From: JBCDAP01 sp038747915
Lineage (GTDB): Bacteria; Planctomycetota; Phycisphaerae; Phycisphaerales; UBA1924
Length of the DNA: 5,064 nt
Direction of reading: 5' to 3'
Assembly (NCBI GenBank): GCA_038747915.1
Contig: JBCDJJ010000130.1
Span: 1-5,064, forward strand
The translations under genes were made by a program, and so were the position numbers. Every line of letters begins with the position of its first letter. Within the stretch, counting starts at the first letter, position 1. The notes beneath the pieces were generated by a model. That model saw only the letters and a list, made by a program, of their open reading frames with translations. It searched no databases and was not told the DNA's origin. Below, piece by piece: positions 1 through 5,064 of the stretch.

Positions 1-15
1 CCCGCCCCCCCGCCC
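1..15 (-). other. G-quadruplex motif on the minus strand
   Basis: The plus strand reads CCC-G-CCCCCCC-G-CCC, so the minus strand carries four runs of three G separated by single-base loops (G3-N1-G3-N1-G3-N1-G3). Single-base loops are known to give very stable quadruplexes. The motif lies about 55 bases past the Nudix stop codon on the strand from which the pabB-Nudix transcript is read, so it would form in that RNA if transcription runs this far. The window edge cuts the context, so the tract may be longer or belong to a neighbouring gene. In GC-rich DNA such runs also arise by chance. Confidence 0.4.
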
Positions 16-44
16 ACTGGCCGGGGAGTTGACGGCTGTGCGCG

Positions 45-63
45 GGGGGCGCGGGCCGCCCCC
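45..63 (-). terminator. GC hairpin after the Nudix gene, possible terminator
   Basis: GGGGGC (45-50) and GCCCCC (58-63) form a 6-bp all-GC stem with a 7-base loop. It starts 7 bases beyond the stop codon of the minus-strand Nudix gene, where an operon-ending terminator is expected. No T-rich tract follows on the minus strand, so this is not a canonical intrinsic terminator. It could act as a weak or U-less terminator, or simply reflect GC-rich sequence. Bases 1-70 contain no other recognisable gene end or start. Confidence 0.3.
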
Positions 64-70
64 ACCACCG

Positions 71-607
71 TCATGGGCGCACGGCGAGTGCGGTGCGCGT
101 CGGCGCCTCGCGCGGGAGCAGGCATTCGACGATCTCGTCGAGCGCGAGCCGCTGACCGGGCCACAGGAAGTCCGTGCGCTCGCGGATCCACTTCCAGTCC
201 TCGTGCTCGTCGTTGAGCGTGGGCGACCAGGCCGGCGTCACCTCGACCGCGAACCGCGGCGAGCACACCACGGCGTCGATCTCGGCCAGGAAGAACGGGT
301 AGACCTGCTCGAGCTGCCAGAAGCCGACGCACGCGCCGGCATCGGTCACGTCGAGCGCGATCTCCTCGCGCAGCTCGCGGGCCGCGGTCTGCACCGCGGT
401 CTCGCCCGATTCGATGTGGCCCATCACCGGCTGCCATGTGCCCGCGAGCGGTCGACCGGCGCGGCGGAGGAGCAGGAACTCGGGCGACTCGGCGTTCGCT
501 GACACCGCCCGACGGAACACGTACGCATCGATTACATCGGTGCGCAGGCCGGGTCCTGGTGCGGGGGCCACACGAAAGCCGGTGCTCGGGTCGCGCTCGT
601 CGCTCAT
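71..607 (-). CDS. Nudix hydrolase, NudB-like (candidate dihydroneopterin triphosphate pyrophosphatase)
   Basis: This is a 178-residue cytosolic Nudix hydrolase, an enzyme class that splits nucleoside-diphosphate-linked substrates using divalent metal. The Nudix box spans residues 63-85: G63, E69, then REL-R-EE at 77-82, with A84 where the consensus has Gly. Just before it, TWQPVMG (57-63) parallels FWQSVTG of E. coli NudB as I remember it; NudB also lacks the box's last Gly. EHEDWKW (134-140) parallels the EHxxYKW segment of NudB. The start is chosen because the ATG overlaps the pabB stop (ATGA, 604-607) and an AGGTGG ribosome site lies 7 bases upstream; an in-frame extension upstream would run inside pabB. 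Co-translation with pabB supports a folate role, removing pyrophosphate from 7,8-dihydroneopterin triphosphate. That substrate is inference; a dNTP or other nucleotide hydrolase is the alternative. No signal peptide or membrane segment is seen. Confidence 0.9.
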   Translation of the reverse strand: MSDERDPSTGFRVAPAPGPGLRTDVIDAYVFRRAVSANAESPEFLLLRRAGRPLAGTWQPVMGHIESGETAVQTAARELREEIALDVTDAGACVGFWQLEQVYPFFLAEIDAVVCSPRFAVEVTPAWSPTLNDEHEDWKWIRERTDFLWPGQRLALDEIVECLLPREAPTRTALAVRP

Positions 608-1878
608 GGCGTGGCCACCTGGGTGTGCTCGGTCATGCCGAGCGCCGCGCGCACGCCCACGGCCTTGTCCTGCGTCTCCGCCCACTCGGCACCTGGCTCC
701 GAATCATCCACGATGCCCGCGCCGACCGGGTACACCAGCTCGCACCCGCCGCCCACGACCGGTGTGATCGACGCGGTGCGGATGGCCACGTTCATCTCAA
801 GCACACCGTCATCGCTCAGGCGGAACACCGACCCGCAGTACGCCCCACGCCGGAACCCCTCGAGCTCGTCGATGATCTGCATGGCCCGGATCTTTGGTGC
901 CCCCGTGATCGAGCCGAAGGGGAACACCGCGCGGATCACATCGATCGGTGTCGTGCCCGGGCGCATCGTGCCCTCGATCGTCGCAACCGCATGCACCACA
1001 CCCGCGTGCGGCTCGACCCGCCGCCGTTCGGCGACGCGCACGCTCCCGAGCGTACACACGCGCCCAAGATCGTTGCGCATCAGATCGACGATCATGTCGA
1101 GCTCGGCCCGATCTTTCTCGGCGCCGAGCAGCTCCGCCGGGTCGCTTCCCTCCGGCCTCGTGCCCTTGATGGGACGCGTCTGGATGCGGCCGGTGCGGAA
1201 ATCGGCGCGCACGCCGAGTTCCGGGCTGAGCGAGCAGACGATGGGTAGACCCTCGGCGGGGCCCGGCTCGATCAGGGCGCCGAAGCGCGGGCGGGTTCGC
1301 GCGAGCAGCAGCTCAGCGAGTTCGAGCGCACCGATCTCCGATCGCAGCACGATGGGCGTCGCGATGTTCGCTTGGTAGACATCGCCCGCGCGGATGTACG
1401 CCTTGGCACGCGTGACAGCGTGCATGAAGTGGTCCCGGTGAGCCATGTCCCCGGCGGCCATGATGCTGGTGGGCAATGGGCCTCGTTCGGCACGGCCCGA
1501 CGGTGCCGCCGCGGCGGGGTCCACACGGTGTACGAGCCAGAGCGGGCCGGTCTTGGTTGAGGCCGCACCGGGCTCGATCGCGCCGCCGAGCTCGTAGCTC
1601 AGCCACCCGATCCGCTCGCCGCCCGGGGCCGCTTCGAGCACCATGCGGAGCGCCTCAAGCGGGTCGGCGACCATCTTGAGACCGGGCCAGGCGTGGTGGT
1701 GGGCGCGTTCGCCGTCGTGCCAGGCGGTCGAGCGTGCCGGCCCAGCTGGGCTCCGCGACCACCCGAGCCGATCCCCGGCGACCACCCGAGCACCGGGCGC
1801 GGTGGCGGCGGCGGGCCCCACCGGCGCGGCCGCACGAGCGATTGGAGTGGGGGTGGTCGCGGGTGTCACAATTGGCAT
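604..1878 (-). CDS. pabB: Aminodeoxychorismate synthase component I (PabB)
   Basis: PabB converts chorismate to 4-amino-4-deoxychorismate using ammonia from a glutaminase partner (PabA), the first step of p-aminobenzoate and hence folate synthesis, in the cytosol. The 424-residue protein has an Ala/Pro/Thr-rich start (1-30), a short N-terminal domain with IGWLSYELG at 90-98, and a chorismate-binding domain from about 145 to 410. Visible motifs are PIKGTRPEG (236-244) with K238, the lysine that separates PabB from anthranilate synthase TrpE (Ala there); AELDMIVDLMRNDLGRV (258-274); H296; FGSITGAPKIRAM (321-333); EMNVAIRT (361-368); and GAGIVDDSEPGAEWAET (386-402). It is somewhat shorter than the usual 450-470 residues, the difference lying in the N-terminal region. 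No pabA or pabC is in the window. Its stop overlaps the Nudix ATG, indicating one operon. The ATG at 1878 lacks a good ribosome site; the GTG at codon 4 (1869) has TAGGA 8 bases upstream and is a credible alternative start. Confidence 0.92.
   Translation of the reverse strand: MPIVTPATTPTPIARAAAPVGPAAATAPGARVVAGDRLGWSRSPAGPARSTAWHDGERAHHHAWPGLKMVADPLEALRMVLEAAPGGERIGWLSYELGGAIEPGAASTKTGPLWLVHRVDPAAAAPSGRAERGPLPTSIMAAGDMAHRDHFMHAVTRAKAYIRAGDVYQANIATPIVLRSEIGALELAELLLARTRPRFGALIEPGPAEGLPIVCSLSPELGVRADFRTGRIQTRPIKGTRPEGSDPAELLGAEKDRAELDMIVDLMRNDLGRVCTLGSVRVAERRRVEPHAGVVHAVATIEGTMRPGTTPIDVIRAVFPFGSITGAPKIRAMQIIDELEGFRRGAYCGSVFRLSDDGVLEMNVAIRTASITPVVGGGCELVYPVGAGIVDDSEPGAEWAETQDKAVGVRAALGMTEHTQVATP
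615..620 (-). promoter_or_regulatory. Ribosome binding site for the Nudix gene
   Basis: The minus strand reads AGGTGG here, 7 bases before the ATG at 607, a good match to AGGAGG. It lies inside the 3' end of pabB and, together with the ATGA stop/start overlap, fixes the Nudix start over the longer in-frame option that begins further inside pabB. Confidence 0.6.
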
Positions 1879-1998
1879 CCTACGCGGCCGATCTGTCGCT
1901 ACACTTGGGGAAACTATGGAGTCGAGCGAGGGGCGTTCCGATGGGTCATCCCGAACGTCCGTCGGCCAATCGGCAGGACGCCGGAAGGAATCCCGGTT
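1879..1998. promoter_or_regulatory. Divergent intergenic region between pabB and ppdK
   Basis: These 120 bases separate the start codons of two divergent genes and must hold at least part of both promoters. I see no convincing hexamer pair. TTGGCA (1872-1877) is a good -35, but the nearest -10-like TACACT (1900-1905) is 22 bases away, too far. CATAGT on the minus strand (1913-1918) is a weak -10 for pabB with a poor -35. Toward ppdK there are two inverted repeats. CGTTC/GAACG (1934-1938 with 1953-1957) is continued inward by GGG/CCC across a 4-base bulge. CGTCC/GGACG (1956-1960 with 1976-1980) shares two bases with the first, so the two compete. The region could also carry an operator. Confidence 0.5.
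1985..1990 (+). promoter_or_regulatory. Ribosome binding site for ppdK
   Basis: AAGGAA (within GGAAGGAA from 1983) lies 8 bases before the ATG at 1999. This decides the start: the long basic N-terminal extension is translated. Later in-frame candidates that would give an ordinary PPDK N-terminus, such as GTG at 2149, have no purine-rich site in front of them. Confidence 0.75.
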
Positions 1999-4785
1999 AT
2001 GGCAAAGCGTAAGAGAACGAAGCGGCCGACCCCGGCTGCGCGGTCGTCGTCTGCTTCGAAGGCTCGTGGCACGAGCAAGAAAGTGCGAAAGAAGAGCTCA
2101 GCAAAGCCGGCGCGGCGCCCCGCGGCGCGCAGCACCCGCCGCGCACCGGTGCCCAACAAGCGTGTGTACTTCTTCGCCCCGGGCGACACCGAGGGCGATG
2201 CGCACATGCGCGAGCTGCTCGGCGGCAAGGGCGCCAACCTCGCGGAGATGACCTCGATCGGTCTGCCCGTCCCGCCGGGGTTCACGATCACCACGGCGAC
2301 GTGCGCCGCGTACCACGATGCGGACGGCACACTCCCCGGTGGGGTGACCGACGAGATCGAGGAGGCCATCCACCGCCTTCAAGCGGCCACCGGCAAGCGG
2401 TTCGGTGATGTGAAGGACCCGCTGCTCGTATCGGTGCGCTCGGGCGCCGCGGTCTCGATGCCGGGCATGATGGACACGATCCTCAACCTCGGGCTGAACG
2501 ATCTGTCGGTGGAAGGGCTCGCGCGCAGCACGGGCAACCCGCGCTTCGCGTACGACGCCTACCGCCGGCTGATCAACATGTTCGGCGAGGTGGTGATGGG
2601 CATCCACCACGACGAGTTCGAGCACGAGCTCGACAACTTCAAGAGGTCGATCGGCGTGCTCGCCGACACCGATGTGCCCGCCCGCGGCATGGTCGAGATC
2701 TGCGAGCGGTACAAGCTCATCTACCGCCGGTTCGTCGACGAGCCGTTCCCGCAGGATCCGCGGCTCCAGCTTCGTCTCGCAGTCGAAGCGGTCTTCAAGA
2801 GCTGGCAGAGTTCGCGTGCGAAGGCCTTCCGCCGCATCGCCAATATCACCGGCCTCCGCGGCACCGCGGTCAACGTGCAGGCGATGGCGTACGGCAACAC
2901 CGGTGAAGACTCGGCCACGGGTGTGGCGTTCACACGCAACCCATCGACCGGCGAGAACACCTTCTACGGCGAGTTCCTCATTAACGCCCAGGGCGAGGAT
3001 GTCGTCGCCGGCATCCGCACCCCCATGCCCGTCGACGGCATGAAGAAGTGGAACAAGGGCGTCTACGACCAGTTGATCGACATCAAGAATCTCCTCGAGT
3101 CGCACTACGCGGACATGCAGGACATCGAGTTCACGGTCGAGCGCGGCACGCTCTACATGCTGCAGACACGCAACGGCAAGCGCACGGGCCCGGCCGCGGT
3201 GCGCATCGAGTGCGAGATGGTGCAGGAGGGGGTGCTGACCAAGGAGCAGGCCCTGCTCCGCGTGCCCGCGGGTGATCTCACGCAGCTCCTGCTGCCGAGC
3301 TTCGATGCCGCATCAAAGAAGAAAGCAAAGATCCTGACCAAGGGGTTGCCGGCATCGCCGGGTGCAGCGGTCGGGATGCTCGCGTTCACCGCCGACGAAG
3401 CGGTTGACCGCGCACGCAAGGGTGAGACGGTCATCCTGGTGCGGCACGAGACGAGCCCCGAGGATGTCGAGGGCATGCACACGGCGATCGGTGTGCTGAC
3501 CACCACGGGTGGGATGACCTCGCACGCCGCGGTGGTGGCCCGTGGGTGGGGCAAGTGCTGCGTCGCGGGCGCGGGCGAGATCCGCATCGACGAGAAAAAG
3601 GGCAAGATCACCGTTGCGGGCGTGACGCTCGGGCGGTCCGACCTGATCTCCATCGACGGCAGCACGGGTGAGGTGATGCAGGGCGAAGTGAAGGCGCCGC
3701 CCCCGAAGATGAGCCCGTCGTTCAAGCAGCTCATGTCCTGGGCCGACGATGTGCGCACGCTCGAGGTCCGCACCAACGCGGACACGCCCGCCGATGCCAA
3801 GCGGGCCCGCGAGTTCGGTGCGCGCGGCATCGGGCTGTGCCGGACCGAGCACATGTTCTTCGAGGCCAACCGCATCGCCGCGGTGCGCCGCATGATTCTT
3901 GCCGAGCACGACGCCGAGCGGACGACCGCGCTCGCCGAGTTGCTGCCGCATCAGCGGAAGGACTTCGAGGGCATCTTCCGCGCGATGGACGGGCTGCCGG
4001 TGACGATCCGGTTGCTGGACCCGCCGCTGCACGAGTTCCTGCCGCGCGACGACTACTCGCAGAAGGAGGTCGCCGCATCGATCGGCGAGACACCGGAGTG
4101 GGTGAAGCAGCGGGTCACGCAGATGCAGGAGGCCAACCCGATGCTCGGCCACCGCGGGTGCCGGCTCGCGGTGACCTACCCCGAGATCCTCGCGATGCAG
4201 GTGCGCGCGATCGTGGAAGCGGCGATCAACGTCGCGGGCGATGGCGTGAAGGCAATGCCCGAGATCATGGTGCCGCTCATCAGCACCGATGCCGAGCTGG
4301 CCTCGCTCCGCAAGCAGATCGAGCGGACCATCGAGCTGGTCAAGGCCGAGCGGCGCCACCGCGGCAAGCTCGCCATCACCATCGGCACGATGATCGAGGT
4401 GCCGCGCGCCGCACTGGTCGCGGGCCGAGTCGCCGAGTACGCCGACTTCTTCAGCTTCGGCACCAACGACCTCACGCAGCTGGCCTTCGGCTTCTCGCGC
4501 GACGATGTGAACACCTTCCTCCCGACCTATCTCGAGCAGGAGATCCTCGCGGCCGACCCGTTCCAGAGCCTGGACACGGGCGGTGTGGGGCAGTTGGTCG
4601 AACTCGGCGTCGAGCGCGGTCGCACGACCAAGCCCGATCTCAAGGTGGGCATCTGCGGCGAGCACGGCGGCGACCCGGACTCCGTCGCGTTCTGCCACCG
4701 ACTGGGGCTTGATTACGTGAGCTGCTCACCCTTCCGCGTGCCGATCGCACGACTCGCAGCGGCCCAGGCGGCGCTCCGAGAGTGA
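1999..4785 (+). CDS. ppdK: Pyruvate, phosphate dikinase with a basic N-terminal extension
   Basis: PPDK (EC 2.7.9.1) interconverts pyruvate, ATP and phosphate with phosphoenolpyruvate, AMP and pyrophosphate, linking glycolysis and gluconeogenesis in the cytosol. The product is 928 residues. Residues 1-54 are a basic tail (10 Lys, 11 Arg, no Asp or Glu). The conserved enzyme starts at KRVYFFAPGDTEGD (54-67) and is complete. The ATP-grasp domain (about 56-400) has GGKGANLAEM with K77, SVRSGAAVSMPGMMDT with R147, and GEDSATGVAFTRNPSTGE (302-319). The swivelling phosphohistidine domain has GGMTSHAAVVARG with phospho-carrier H509 and T507, the position phosphorylated in plant PPDK. The PEP-binding barrel has GLCRTEHMFF (612-621), RLLDPPLHEFLP (671-682), GHRGCRL (717-723), FGTNDLTQ (820-827) and GICGEHGGDP with catalytic C886. 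Without the tail its length is 874, as in the Clostridium symbiosum enzyme (H455, C831 as I recall). It stands alone, divergent from pabB, with a hairpin 12 bases past its stop. Confidence 0.97.
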   Translation: MAKRKRTKRPTPAARSSSASKARGTSKKVRKKSSAKPARRPAARSTRRAPVPNKRVYFFAPGDTEGDAHMRELLGGKGANLAEMTSIGLPVPPGFTITTATCAAYHDADGTLPGGVTDEIEEAIHRLQAATGKRFGDVKDPLLVSVRSGAAVSMPGMMDTILNLGLNDLSVEGLARSTGNPRFAYDAYRRLINMFGEVVMGIHHDEFEHELDNFKRSIGVLADTDVPARGMVEICERYKLIYRRFVDEPFPQDPRLQLRLAVEAVFKSWQSSRAKAFRRIANITGLRGTAVNVQAMAYGNTGEDSATGVAFTRNPSTGENTFYGEFLINAQGEDVVAGIRTPMPVDGMKKWNKGVYDQLIDIKNLLESHYADMQDIEFTVERGTLYMLQTRNGKRTGPAAVRIECEMVQEGVLTKEQALLRVPAGDLTQLLLPSFDAASKKKAKILTKGLPASPGAAVGMLAFTADEAVDRARKGETVILVRHETSPEDVEGMHTAIGVLTTTGGMTSHAAVVARGWGKCCVAGAGEIRIDEKKGKITVAGVTLGRSDLISIDGSTGEVMQGEVKAPPPKMSPSFKQLMSWADDVRTLEVRTNADTPADAKRAREFGARGIGLCRTEHMFFEANRIAAVRRMILAEHDAERTTALAELLPHQRKDFEGIFRAMDGLPVTIRLLDPPLHEFLPRDDYSQKEVAASIGETPEWVKQRVTQMQEANPMLGHRGCRLAVTYPEILAMQVRAIVEAAINVAGDGVKAMPEIMVPLISTDAELASLRKQIERTIELVKAERRHRGKLAITIGTMIEVPRAALVAGRVAEYADFFSFGTNDLTQLAFGFSRDDVNTFLPTYLEQEILAADPFQSLDTGGVGQLVELGVERGRTTKPDLKVGICGEHGGDPDSVAFCHRLGLDYVSCSPFRVPIARLAAAQAALRE

Positions 4786-4796
4786 TGCCGTTCCGG

Positions 4797-4822
4797 GTGC
4801 TCGCTTCTCGCGAAGCGAGCAC
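4797..4822 (+). terminator. Strong hairpin after ppdK, probable terminator
   Basis: GTGCTCGCTTC (4797-4807) and GAAGCGAGCAC (4812-4822) are a perfect 11-bp inverted repeat around a 4-base TCGC loop, extendable by CCGG/CCGG with one bulged base. It begins 12 bases after the ppdK stop, the classic terminator position. No T-run follows, so a purely intrinsic mechanism is uncertain. It could also stabilise the mRNA 3' end or be one unit of a palindromic repeat family, since a related sequence recurs at 4942-4959. Confidence 0.55.
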
Positions 4823-4840
4823 GCCGGGTGGTCGAAAAGC

Positions 4841-4872
4841 GGTGGTGGGAGCATCTCGCTCCCACGAACACC
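4841..4872. repeat. Second inverted repeat downstream of ppdK
   Basis: GTGGGAGC (4845-4852) and GCTCCCAC (4858-4865) form a perfect 8-bp stem with a 5-base ATCTC loop. GGTG (4841-4844) and CACC (4869-4872) extend it across a 3-base bulge. It lies 18 bases after the first hairpin, so the two could form a tandem terminator for ppdK. No T-run follows. A repeat-element origin is equally possible. Confidence 0.45.
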
Positions 4873-4893
4873 AGCCACATCGCTCGGTGATTG

Positions 4894-4968
4894 CGTCCGT
4901 CCGAGCGGGACGCTCGCACCACCATCATTGATTTCATTGTGGCGCTCGCCTTTGGCGAATCACGGACG
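4894..4968. other. Multi-branched inverted-repeat element
   Basis: A 7-bp outer stem, CGTCCGT (4894-4900) with ACGGACG (4962-4968), encloses three smaller pairings. These are CGAGCG/CGCTCG (4902-4907 with 4911-4916, loop GGA); an imperfect stem around CCAC/GTGG (4919-4922 with 4939-4942); and TCGCC/GGCGA (4946-4950 with 4954-4958, loop TTT). Together they could fold as a four-way junction. The middle, about 4921-4940, is strikingly AT-rich (6 of 20 bases G or C) against its surroundings. It is not a tRNA: there is no T-arm consensus or acceptor layout. It may be a mobile palindromic repeat, a structured RNA 3' end, or chance pairing in GC-rich DNA. Confidence 0.3.
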
Positions 4969-5064
4969 GTGCAGCGACCATCCTCAACCAAGCCGTTACC
5001 TCGTATGCCAATTGCGGCACCGCCAGCGTCATGCTGGCCGGCCACACGGATACGTCGGGCTCCG
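4959..5064 (+). pseudogene. OmpA-family peptidoglycan-binding domain fragment, 5' part missing, runs off the window
   Basis: In the frame whose codons include 5040-5042, this stretch reads ITDGAATILNQAV, then a Tyr-Ala-Asn-Cys-Gly segment, then VMLAGHTDTSGS at the window end. GHTDTSGS is the hallmark of OmpA C-terminal (OmpA/MotB-type) domains, which tie outer-membrane proteins to peptidoglycan in the periplasm, and the preceding helix fits the family. The conserved first strand (YFDFDS-like) should precede it but is not in frame: the frame stays open only back to a TGA at 4929 and reads unrelated residues between. There is no room between ppdK and here for a signal peptide plus linker. The only in-frame ATG (5031) lies inside the domain. 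It may be a truncated remnant, a frameshifted gene, or an assembly join. The Cys-Gly and VMLAGHTD pattern reminds me of alphaproteobacterial OmpA proteins, which is memory only. Confidence 0.5.

Noticed and set aside
29..502. Plus-strand open frame opposite the Nudix gene
   Set aside because: It is an Arg/Gly/Ala-rich shadow of the Nudix codons in GC-rich DNA, with no recognisable domain, while the opposite strand has a clear Nudix box.
436..1378. Long plus-strand open frames opposite pabB and the Nudix gene
   Set aside because: They are antisense to well-conserved PabB motifs and their translations are basic low-complexity sequence typical of GC-rich shadow frames.
1872..1905. TTGGCA and TACACT as a sigma-70 promoter for ppdK
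   Set aside because: The hexamers are 22 bases apart, outside the usable range, and the -10 matches only 4 of 6 positions.
1693..1998. In-frame upstream extension of ppdK
   Set aside because: The frame is open only because it lies opposite pabB. The first good start with a ribosome site is 1999, and the upstream translation has no family similarity.
2098..3105. 335-codon minus-strand frame inside ppdK
   Set aside because: It is a shadow of a strongly conserved enzyme gene, with no ribosome site or domain that I recognise.
3313..4698. 461-codon minus-strand frame inside ppdK
   Set aside because: Same reason: a His/Arg/Leu-rich antisense product made by the codon bias of ppdK.
4894..4968. 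tRNA, CRISPR repeat or integron attC site
   Set aside because: There is no tRNA arm consensus, no regularly spaced repeats, and no paired GTTRRRY/RYYYAAC core sites.
5005..5021. Near repeat of the pabB start (ATGCCAATTG shared, 15 of 17 positions) and a possible gene start at 5005
   Set aside because: Ten-base exact matches are expected by chance on this scale, flanks do not match, there is no ribosome site, and the overlapping frame has the OmpA signature instead.
5022..5044. GCCAGC/GCTGGC hairpin and the TGGCCGGCCA palindrome
   Set aside because: Both lie inside the OmpA-like codons and are short enough to be by-products of coding sequence.
4713..5045. 110-codon minus-strand frame over the ppdK 3' end and palindromes
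   Set aside because: It overlaps the conserved ppdK C-terminus and the hairpins, has no recognisable domain, and its right end is opposite the OmpA-like frame.

Overview
This GC-rich window (my estimate is roughly two thirds G+C) is bacterial chromosomal DNA. It holds two divergent transcription units and a puzzling 3' end. The long basic low-complexity tail on a housekeeping enzyme, the GC-rich shadow reading frames and the general protein style suggest a Planctomycetota (Phycisphaerae-like) genome, but this is only an impression. There is no rRNA, tRNA or marker gene to fix the taxonomy.

Left unit, minus strand, read from about 1878 down to 71. pabB encodes aminodeoxychorismate synthase component I, which carries the PabB-type lysine in a PIKGT motif. 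It is followed by a Nudix hydrolase whose ATG overlaps the pabB stop codon in an ATGA arrangement, so the two are almost certainly co-transcribed and translationally coupled. The Nudix protein resembles NudB (dihydroneopterin triphosphate pyrophosphatase). I therefore read the pair as a two-gene folate module: one enzyme for the p-aminobenzoate branch and one candidate for the pterin branch. Downstream of the Nudix stop are a GC-rich hairpin and, at the window edge, a perfect G-quadruplex motif on the transcribed strand.

Middle. A 120-base divergent intergenic region (1879-1998) separates pabB from ppdK. It holds the ppdK Shine-Dalgarno sequence and two weak, partly competing hairpins. No convincing promoter hexamers are visible.

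Right unit, plus strand, 1999-4785. ppdK encodes a complete pyruvate phosphate dikinase with all expected catalytic motifs. It also has a 54-residue N-terminal extension made largely of Lys, Arg, Ala, Ser and Pro with no acidic residue, which ordinary bacterial PPDKs lack.

3' end, 4786-5064. After ppdK comes a dense run of inverted repeats: an 11-bp hairpin likely to act as the terminator, a second 8-bp hairpin, and a 75-base stretch that can fold as a multi-branched structure. This runs directly into about 35 codons that read as the middle of an OmpA-family peptidoglycan-binding domain (hallmark GHTDTSGS) and continue off the window. The first part of that domain is absent in frame, so it is a truncated or frameshifted gene, an assembly chimera, or a sequence error. 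The palindrome cluster with its OmpA junction and the ppdK extension are the parts most worth a second look. I found no CRISPR array, transposase, toxin-antitoxin pair or defence system.
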